A stretch of DNA of 15,000 nucleotides from Trachelipus rathkii (lineage: Eukaryota; Arthropoda; Malacostraca; Isopoda; Trachelipodidae). The DNA is taken from NCBI GenBank assembly GCA_015478945.1, contig JABUQX010007756.1, positions 30,001 to 45,000 on the forward strand, in the 5' to 3' direction. How positions within the stretch are numbered: position 1 is the stretch's first letter; each line of letters opens with the position of its first letter. The translations under genes and the position numbers were made by a program. The notes beneath the pieces are model-generated. The model had not been told where the DNA came from. It searched no databases and saw nothing but the letters and a program-made list of their open reading frames with translations. Of the stretch, positions 9,164 through 15,000 are shown piece after piece.

Positions 9164-9201
<38 letters not shown>
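9155..9201. repeat. (GA)n microsatellite
   Basis: GA-rich run starting ggaggagagagagg, then a regular GA array. It is the only GA array in the window and would lie in the intron of the minus-strand exon at 9257-9302. Confidence 0.95.
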
Positions 9202-9203
<2 letters not shown>

Positions 9204-9256
9204 CATAAATGTTGAGAAAGATGCAAAAAGGATTTGATGGTTGTGTTGATACTTAC

Positions 9257-9302
9257 CTAAACCTATGGAAATAATAAATATACAAGCCACAATGTTTTTC
9301 AT
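9257..9302 (-). CDS. Candidate first coding exon: signal peptide plus splice donor
   Basis: Starting from the ATG at 9302 on the minus strand, the exon encodes MKNIVACIFIISIGL plus one base of the next codon: a positively charged start (Lys2) followed by a hydrophobic core, the layout of a secretory signal peptide. It ends at a consensus donor, ttag|gtaagt, with the GT at 9255-9256. The exon is 46 nt, phase 1. The intron to lower coordinates would contain GA and TA arrays and the RT fossil. A tentative partner is 7547-7698 (minus), whose acceptor restores phase and would give a short basic two-cysteine secreted product of about 65 residues. That join is an inference. The alternative is a chance short ORF; no mature protein family is recognised. 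Confidence 0.4.
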
Positions 9303-9639
9303 ACTGTATTTTTAAAGAACTGGTATTTTTATTTGTCACAAAGAACTCTATTGAAAATCATAATTTTCATTTTGTACATAATTCTATATGTATTTAGCAC
9401 GTTACAATAATTGTTACACTTGAAAATATTGTTATATTGTCACATACTGAAAATATCAGTTAAAAAAAGTCCACTCTATATTGCTTTGAATATTGGAAAA
9501 ATGTATTTACCGCAACGGTAAATAAAACAAATATAATATCCACTCACATATTACATTAATCCGATCTCCTAATATTCGATATACGATCTAAAATTTTCGT
9601 TTTAAAAGAAGGCAAAGATGGATACTAGTTACATCACTG
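9303..9639. other. AT-rich unique DNA upstream of the signal-peptide exon
   Basis: No repeat or ORF of note. On the minus strand this would be 5' UTR or promoter-proximal sequence of the 9302 exon. An acag directly before the ATG could also be a splice acceptor from an upstream non-coding exon. Confidence 0.3.
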
Positions 9640-9835
9640 CTTGCACTTATGTAGGCCTACGGCACCGATCAATGACGTAAACTTCTTTGCACAGTTGCGA
9701 TCAACCAACTCGCGGACGAGCGGACTCAACAGCCGACAACAAAGTTCTCGGATCTTCTCGGACTTCGACAGCTGGACGCACGCGCAGGATATATCCTTGT
9801 AATTGCTCTTTACTGACGCAGACGCCACACCCTCC
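9640..9835 (-). promoter_or_regulatory. CpG-rich patch, possible promoter
   Basis: About 200 bp with many CG dinucleotides (for example aactcgcggacgagcggac and gacgcacgcgcagg), in contrast to its surroundings. It includes a CRE-like tgacgtaa at 9674 and a TATA-like symmetrical ggatatatcc at 9787-9796. It lies 340-530 bp upstream of the minus-strand exon at 9302, so it could be that gene's promoter. Open frames on both strands through it show no known domain. Strand and function are inferred. Confidence 0.3.
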
Positions 9836-9935
9836 GTATAATTTCTTCAGGTGTCTAGTATTTGGGATTGATAGGGATTTGGCTTTATTTAAATATGTAA
9901 TAGGAATTATTAACGTTCACAGAAGAGAATGAATA

Positions 9936-10073
9936 TATTCCGCAATCGACATTTTCTCAAAATGTATTTAAAATTTATGAACAAAAGGTTTTAGGAAGAA
10001 ATTGTATCCTCCCCTCACCCCCTAAAAATGCACACAGTTTCTCTTTACAATCTACATAATTTTTATAATTCCG

Positions 10074-10075
<2 letters not shown>
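9936..10075. other. Unique AT-rich spacer
   Basis: No recognisable gene or repeat. A short C-rich run, cctcccctcaccccc, occurs at 10008-10022. Confidence 0.35.
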
Positions 10076-10128
<53 letters not shown>

Positions 10129-10148
10129 ATATAGGGTTTTTTTTATTT

Positions 10149-10234
<86 letters not shown>
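10076..10234. repeat. (TA)n arrays with T-tract spacers
   Basis: Three TA runs separated by agggttttttttattttttt and by short ataat breaks. Confidence 0.96.
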
Positions 10235-10330
10235 CACCTGTATCTGTTTATTAAAATGGGGTATTTTTGAATTTTTTTTAGAATTTTTTGTTTTTAATGT
10301 TAAATGAATACATGGCACACTATCATTTGC

Positions 10331-10378
10331 CTACGGGGTAAACCCCGTGCCCCGACCCGTGAGTGCTGGAAAAATAAT
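10331..10378 (+). repeat. Hairpin plus retroposon-like 3' motif, copy 4
   Basis: A 6-bp stem with a TAAA loop (acgggg-taaa-ccccgt, 10333-10348) is followed by gccccgacccgtgagtgctgg and an aaaataata tail. The last part resembles the gctccgcccgtgagtggtg motif at 1, 821 and 1561, which is also always followed by an A-rich tail. Membership of the same family is tentative. Confidence 0.35.
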
Positions 10379-10694
10379 ATAATATTGATTCAGTACCCAA
10401 AAAGCCCAATAGAAGGTCTCTATAAAAAAATTATAAAAAAACAGCTGGCAGCAAATATTCTATAAAAATAAAATCTGGAAACTTCATAACTTTTTTCAGA
10501 TTCATTTTTCAAACATTTCATATAAATTTCATGAAAGTCGGTGAAAATCAGCAAGTGTCGGTATAATTGATAACGTCCTTGGACAAATTTTATAATTATA
10601 TGAAATTTTGAGGCCTAATTTCATTTTTATCAAATTTAAAAATCAATGTTTTACCAGTAAAAATTAATAAATGCATTATTTCCTAACGTTCTAG

Positions 10695-10697
<3 letters not shown>
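10379..10697. other. Unique AT-rich DNA, nothing recognised
   Basis: No ORF above chance length, no tandem repeat, and no transposon terminus is apparent. Confidence 0.4.
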
Positions 10698-10734
<37 letters not shown>

Positions 10735-10832
10735 TTACGTATATATGTATATATATATTATTAGTTATTTAAATAGTATATATTATATAAATATTATATA
10801 TCATATATATATATATATTATATATATATATA
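10698..10832. repeat. (TA)n arrays
   Basis: TA runs at 10698-10730 and interrupted runs to 10832, with short gttttacg and ttagttatttaaatag spacers. Confidence 0.93.
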
Positions 10833-10998
10833 GGACCTGTTATGTTTTACGACTCCGTCATGTTTTGTTTTGTTTTGTTTTTTGTTTTTTTTTTTATATA
10901 TTTCTGAGTATATGATCCTAACAGTCATTTTAAGGGGTGTGAAAAACATGATTCAAAAATATTATAGGACCAGTTACGTTTTACGACTCCGTCAGTTT
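10830..10998 (+). repeat. Direct repeat pair TAGGACC-GTTTTACGACTCCGTCA
   Basis: taggacctgttatgttttac plus gactccgtca (10831-10860) recurs as taggaccagttacgttttac plus gactccgtca (10965-10994), 134 bp apart. Each copy is followed by a T-rich tract. The second T-tract leads directly into the GC-rich core at 11021, so this phrase may be part of the same composite repeat. Confidence 0.8.
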
Positions 10999-11020
10999 TA
11001 ATTTTTTTTTTTTTTTTTTA

Positions 11021-11174
11021 ACTAAAGGAATACCAAAGGGTAAACCGCAAAAGATGGCAGGAGCCGGGGTCTCTCGGCCTTCCGGGGAACTACAGGGTAG
11101 GACTATTTCCCCCCCCCCCTACGGGGGATATGGAAAACGTCCCCCCCCGTCCCCCGTCGGCTCGAGCCCCACTA
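11021..11174 (-). repeat. GC-rich dispersed repeat core, copy B
   Basis: Reverse complement of the core at 6879-7063: ggctcgagcc, gacgttttccata, atagtcc, ggaaggccgag and tattcctttagt appear in the same order, with poly-C/G runs of different length. It lacks about 30-40 bp found in copy A (the ccgcgacacccaaataccaa part). Poly-T flanks both sides. Confidence 0.8.
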
Positions 11175-11175
11175 A

Positions 11176-11395
11176 TTTTTTTTTTTTTTTTTTTTTTACA
11201 TTTTGTAATAAGCTTTATACGGCTGATTCCAAATATGTAATTGGTTTTTCTGTAAGTGTCGTACTTTCGAGATATTTCATTTATGAATTTTTTTTTTTTT
11301 TTTTTTACATTTTTGTAATAAGCTTTATACGCTGATTCCAAATATGTTATAATTGTTTTTTCTGTAAGTATCGTACTTTTTAAGATACTTAATTT
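11176..11395 (+). repeat. Tandem pair of ~110-bp units, each led by a T-tract
   Basis: Both units contain a T-tract (11176-11197; 11288-11306), acattttgtaataagcttta, tacggctgattccaaatatg, then tttttctgtaagtgtcgtac and an aagata-like end. agctttatac occurs at 11211 and 11321. The second half resembles the motif found twice in each arm of the foldback element at 6537-7224 (attcc...tttt.ctgta...agtttttaagata). The unit is therefore a member of a broader family joined by homopolymer tracts. Confidence 0.85.
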
Positions 11396-11580
11396 TGTTA
11401 ATTTTATTGATAAAATTTCATTTTTAAAGAATTATTGAAAATATTTTCGAACTTTCGAATTCTTTGTCAAATCACCACGTGAAAATTCATTGTTAGTACA
11501 TTATACCAGCGAATATGTTAAAATAAAAAAAAAAAAAAAAAAAAAAATTCAAAACTGACCATTGTGTAAAACAGAAAAGG
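11396..11580. other. AT-rich spacer with poly-A
   Basis: No gene is seen. There is a poly-A run at 11525-11547. Confidence 0.4.
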
Positions 11581-11584
11581 GCCT

Positions 11585-11797
<213 letters not shown>

Positions 11798-11960
11798 TAA
11801 AATAAATAAATAAAAATAAAAAGTAAAAAAATAAAATAAAAATAAAAAAATAAATAAATAAAAAAAATAGAATTTTTTTTTTTTAAATTTTAAATAAATT
11901 AAAGAAATGTCTAAAAAATAAAAAATAAAAAAATAAATAAAAATAAATAAAAAAATAACA
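11798..11960. repeat. (TAAA)n-like A-rich low-complexity tract
   Basis: Irregular aaataaataaaaataaa units with one T-tract at 11874-11884. No coding or structural signature. Confidence 0.85.
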
Positions 11961-11998
11961 TTCCTATACACATAACAGATTTATATATATATATATAT

Positions 11999-12108
11999 TA
12001 GGATGTACCGGAACCGGTTCCGGCTGGAATTCCGGCCGGAACCTCGATTTTTTGGAAGTTCCGGTTCCGGCCGGAACTCCGGCCGGAACTAACCGGAACT
12101 TTCTACTT
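11999..12108 (+). mobile_element. hAT-type terminus with CCGGCCGGAA palindromes
   Basis: The terminus taggatgtaccggaaccgg is followed by repeated palindromic words ttccggccggaa (12030 and 12067), ccggttccgg and aactccggccggaact. TA(G)GGATGTACCGG-type ends with reiterated CCGG words are a known hAT terminal style. The element body should extend to the right. No opposite end (reading cggtacatccta) is found in the window. Confidence 0.6.
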
Positions 12109-12200
12109 TTTCAAATGTCTTTCTTAATAAAATTCTGCAATTGATTTGTCAATTACACAGTTATGATTATGCATAAAAAATAATATTGAAAATTGATATA

Positions 12201-13000
12201 CAGTCGTCCCTCGTAGAACGCGGGGGTTAGGTTCCTGACCACCCGCGTTATAGGCGATATCGCGTATAACTTTAAATCCCCTGAAAAATCATTAATTTTA
12301 AAATTTTAACCTTTGTATAAGGTGAATAAAATAGCAGCAGTTTTTTATTTATCCTTAATAATAATTGAATAAATTTGCAGATACAATGTTATTTACAGAA
12401 CAGTATATAAACATATTTTATTGACTAGTTAATTAGTAGGAAATTTATTACATTACAGTACAGTACTCTACATATCTTAAAATGAGCAAAAAAGTTTTTT
12501 AGTTTTTTTAAATGAAAAAATATACAATGTACAAACCTTTAAAAAATTTGGAGATAAAATTGATTTTATATATTTAATTGTATAGCCTGAGGACTTGTAA
12601 TATAAAATTTTAAAGTTTAGCCAATTGAGCACGAAAATAGTTTCTTTCAAATTGTAAATGAAGTTGAAGGTGTAAGAGATGAAGGCAGTCCAGAATCTGT
12701 AGGTTGTATTGGCTGCTTTTTTGAGAAATACATCGTTATCGGTAATTGACGCTTTTGCCTTTTAGCTCACCAAATATCTCTTTTTTTTTCATTTCATTAT
12801 CTTAACATATGTATGTATCATTTTTACTTTATTTTTTGCAATTTTAATTTTAATTTTTATCTTTTTAACAAATGTATTACAGAATTTTAATTTTGTTTTT
12901 GTAATTTTGTAATTTTAATTTTTCTTTTTATTATCTTTTTTGCCAAACGCGGTATAGCAAGATCGCGTTCTATAAGACCGCGTTCTACGAGGGACGACTG
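12201..13000. mobile_element. pogo/Tigger-like MITE, complete, 800 bp
   Basis: Perfect 23-bp terminal inverted repeats, beginning cagtcgtccctcgtagaa at 12201 and ending with its exact reverse complement at 13000. They are flanked by TA on both sides (12199-12200 and 13001-13002), the target duplication of Tc1/mariner-pogo elements. The TIR style (CAGTCGTCCCTCG...) fits pogo/Tigger-like families. Further GCG-rich words lie inside both ends (gcgttataggcgatatcgcg; aagatcgcgttctataag). The interior is AT-rich without an intact ORF. A short + strand frame from about 12648 (IVNEVEGVRDEGSPES) may be a scrap of transposase C-terminus, but that is weak. The perfect TIRs suggest fairly recent movement. 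Confidence 0.92.
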
Positions 13001-13100
13001 TATGTGAACAAATATCAGGATAAAATGACCTTCGACTCTGTACTTTCGAAAACTTTAAATATGAAACAATATTTTCACTCTCGAACGGGTAGCTTTAATA

Positions 13101-13259
13101 CTCTAGAACGGGGTTGGGAATATTTTTGATTTTTTTACTTTTTTTATTTTTTTAGACACAAATTGCCTTTTTAATTATTATTTCTATAAAATTAGTTAAT
13201 AATCCTAATTATTGTCTAATTAATAATAAGTTAGGTAAAAATAATTATATAGTTTAATT

Positions 13260-13352
<93 letters not shown>

Positions 13353-13631
13353 TTTTTCTATACTGTATAATATCTGAGTACTCTAATTTTATTTATTTCT
13401 TTATTAAAAAATGACTTGAAACACATTGATGAATGACTTATTATGTAGATGAATATACTTATCATAAATAGGATAATAAATAGGAAAAAATATTAATTTA
13501 AAAAAAAAAAGTGGTCTAAAAATACAAAAAAAAAAAAAAAAAATAATGATTTTTTTGTAAAAAAAATAAATACGTAAAAAAATCAGTGGATTTAAATATT
13601 TGATCTTTTTTGTGCCCATCCTGCTCTAGAA
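13101..13631. mobile_element. hAT MITE (13109-13623) with 8-bp target duplication
   Basis: ctctagaa occurs at 13101-13108 and again at 13624-13631. Between them the element begins cggggttgggaatattttt and ends ...cttttttgtgcccatcctg, whose reverse complement is caggatgggcacaaaaaag. These are imperfect TIRs of the hAT CAGGGGTGGGCA type. An exact 8-bp duplication next to such TIRs is the hAT signature. The 515-bp body is non-coding and contains a TA array (13264-13349), A-tracts and AT-rich DNA. Confidence 0.85.
13264..13349. repeat. (TA)n array inside the hAT MITE
   Basis: About 86 bp of TA, nested within the element and so arisen or expanded after, or carried by, the insertion. Confidence 0.96.
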
Positions 13632-13666
13632 TCTAGACTGGGGATAAATAAAATTTATTACAGGGT

Positions 13667-13722
13667 ATTATTATTATTTATTATTATTATTATTATTATT
13701 ATATTATATTATTATTATATTA

Positions 13723-13757
<35 letters not shown>

Positions 13758-13797
13758 TATTATTATTATTATTATATTATTATTATTTATTATTTTA
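13667..13797. repeat. (ATT)n array with ATATT interruptions
   Basis: Att units are broken at several points by tatt or attatatt slips. It lies between the hAT MITE and the second hAT transposase remnant. Confidence 0.95.
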
Positions 13798-13917
13798 TAA
13801 GAAATTAACTTTAAAGTAGAAAATACTACTACAAACAAAAATTTACTTAAAACTGTTTAAGCAAAAAATTCAATTTTTTAAAAACAAGATTCCATAATTT
13901 TTTTACTTAAAATGAAT

Positions 13918-14028
13918 TTATTTGAATTTTGAAATGTTGTGGTGTAGGAAAATAAGCTGCTCTCCATGTTGTGGAGTTAAACGTCATCTCTTATCCTCAA
14001 ACACGTTACCCGCTTCTGAAAAAAGCTT
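13918..14028 (-). pseudogene. Second hAT transposase, C-terminal fragment
   Basis: Read on the minus strand from 14028 to 13918, the frame gives KLFSEAGNVFEDKR, a stop, then RLTPQHGEQLIFLHHN and ISKFK before a terminal stop. This is the hAT C-terminal dimerisation block (LFS.AG...R..L.P...E.L.FL..N), 37 codons including both stops. One Asn/Arg-type codon has become TGA. It differs clearly from the C-terminus at 5679-5849 (LFSQGSEILRAKR), so it comes from another hAT family and is in the opposite orientation. Upstream coding sequence is lost or beyond recognition at about 14045, close to the start of the 14063 element. Confidence 0.85.
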
Positions 14029-14062
14029 TTAAACTTTGAAGACCCGTATAGAACTTTATATA

Positions 14063-14416
14063 AGTTGCGTTTCCAGTAGCCCGACTGCAGCCCGGGCGGG
14101 CACACATGCATCGTTTCCAGAGCCCGTTTGCGCAATTCTACGTCACGTAAACGTCACAGTCAGGCGTCCGTTGTTAAATCCTTGATTTCGGGATTAATAA
14201 ACGGGGCGCGGCTGAGCGGAAGAATACTTGCGTTTACAACAAATCTTTTTTACAAAACATGGTGTCGGAAATGGCTTGCCAAATTTTTTAATATTTCAGT
14301 TAACTTTTATAATTAAGGATACTGAATATATCGTATTTTTCATTAAATAGTACATGATATAAGTATAAGAGCATGGGCGGTAGGCAGGATTTCATTTAGG
14401 GGGTGCCAAAGGTTGA

Positions 14417-14462
<46 letters not shown>

Positions 14463-14469
14463 TATTATA

Positions 14470-14510
<41 letters not shown>

Positions 14511-14532
14511 TATATATATATATATATAATAG

Positions 14533-14564
<32 letters not shown>

Positions 14565-14873
14565 ATATAATATTTAATATACGTTGCACGATTAATATAT
14601 TACTACTTCAGTATTCTATCGATTGATGTATCTGTTTTCAGTTTTTCACTAAAAAACCCTTAAAAACGTAGTCTGGCAAAAATATAAGGTTTCATTTTTT
14701 TTTTTATTGCCAAGATTTTAGGGTGTTGCCATCTGATCCGACGGGCGCGCTCGGCCGTTTACAGGTACTCAAATTTCCTGTTGTCTGTTTGGTTAATGTA
14801 ATTTTTTTCAATTTGAAGCGTTTCCGAGTCGATTTTGCACACGGACTGCACACGGGCTTCTGGAAACGCAGCT
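14063..14873. mobile_element. 811-bp element with 28-bp TIRs, class uncertain
   Basis: The left end agttgcgtttccagtagccc (14063) and the reverse complement of the right end, agctgcgtttccagaagccc (14873), agree at 24 of 28 positions. An ata trinucleotide flanks both ends (14060-14062 and 14874-14876), a possible 3-bp target duplication. A further gtttccagagcccg lies just inside the left end at 14114. The ends are CpG-rich; the middle holds a TA block. A 62-residue open frame at 14128-14316 shows no known domain. A 3-bp duplication and gtttcc-type ends suggest PIF/Harbinger, but this is a guess. Confidence 0.75.
14420..14577. repeat. (TA)n block nested in the 14063-14873 element
   Basis: Repeated TA runs with atta and aatag breaks. 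The poly-Tyr/Ile open frame through it is an artefact of the repeat. Confidence 0.95.
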
Positions 14874-14876
14874 ATA

Positions 14877-15000
14877 GTATATTCCTTTATTACTTAATAA
14901 ATTTATTGATCCGCTAATCCAAATTTTGGCTTACAGAACTAAGAGCTCACAGTATGGAAAAATGACAAGATGACAAATACTTCTAGAGAGACTCCACTTG
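14877..15000. other. Unique AT-rich end of window
   Basis: Nothing recognised. An acceptor-like ttggcttacag ends at about 14936, but no coding continuation can be judged before the window ends. Confidence 0.3.

Noticed and set aside
9634..9932. Overlapping ORFs on both strands in the CpG-rich patch
   Set aside because: Open frames are expected by chance in GC-richer DNA; neither shows a domain, so I prefer a regulatory reading.
10331..10378. tRNA or tRNA-derived promoter at the GC-rich hairpin
   Set aside because: I see no A-box or B-box consensus and no cloverleaf-compatible pairing.
11054..11341. ORFs on both strands with Pro/Gly and Lys/Phe runs
   Set aside because: They are made of the GC-rich repeat core plus homopolymer tracts.
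14128..14316. 62-residue ORF inside the TIR element as a transposase remnant
   Set aside because: No DDE or helix-turn-helix signature is visible and the length is within chance expectation.

Overview
The window looks like AT-rich, non-genic DNA from an arthropod, most likely a decapod crustacean. The evidence is: very long (TA)n, (AAT)n, (GT)n and (GA)n arrays that take up a large share of the 15 kb; a patch of CCTAA/TTAGG telomeric repeat of the arthropod type; fossil hAT, pogo/Tigger-like and non-LTR elements; and splice signals inside a transposase gene. I cannot name a species. I see no complete, intact host gene.

Layout. 1-1300 is a degenerate minisatellite of about 35 bp, bracketed and interrupted by copies of a short retroposon-like 3' motif. 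1560-2450 holds AAT and TA arrays. 2456-2776 is a foldback element with a partial extra copy at 2027. 3011-3176 is a 70-bp-period AATCGG repeat. 3187-4060 is ATT, GT and TA arrays. 4086-5849 is a broken hAT transposase gene (+ strand) with a recognisable intron. Its downstream subterminal repeats and probable terminal inverted repeat (TIR) reach to 6117. 6118-6530 is AAT/TA repeat.

6537-7224 is a large inverted repeat whose loop carries a GC-rich core; a second copy of that core lies at 11021-11174, next to a tandem pair of related 110-bp units. 7979-8023 is an interstitial telomeric repeat abutting a decayed non-LTR reverse transcriptase (8041-8960). On the minus strand, 9257-9302 reads as a first coding exon (signal peptide plus GTAAGT donor), with a tentative second exon at 7547-7698. 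A CpG-rich patch at 9640-9835 could be its promoter.

The last 3 kb is a stack of DNA transposons: a hAT-type terminus at 11999; an 800-bp pogo/Tigger-like MITE with 23-bp TIRs at 12201-13000; a 515-bp hAT MITE with a perfect 8-bp target duplication at 13109-13623; the C-terminal end of a second hAT transposase on the minus strand at 13918-14028; and an 811-bp element with 28-bp TIRs at 14063-14873. One economical reading is that the last four sit in or beside one older hAT element whose 3' terminus is at 11999. No genes cooperate in a pathway here; the window mainly records successive transposon insertions and microsatellite growth.
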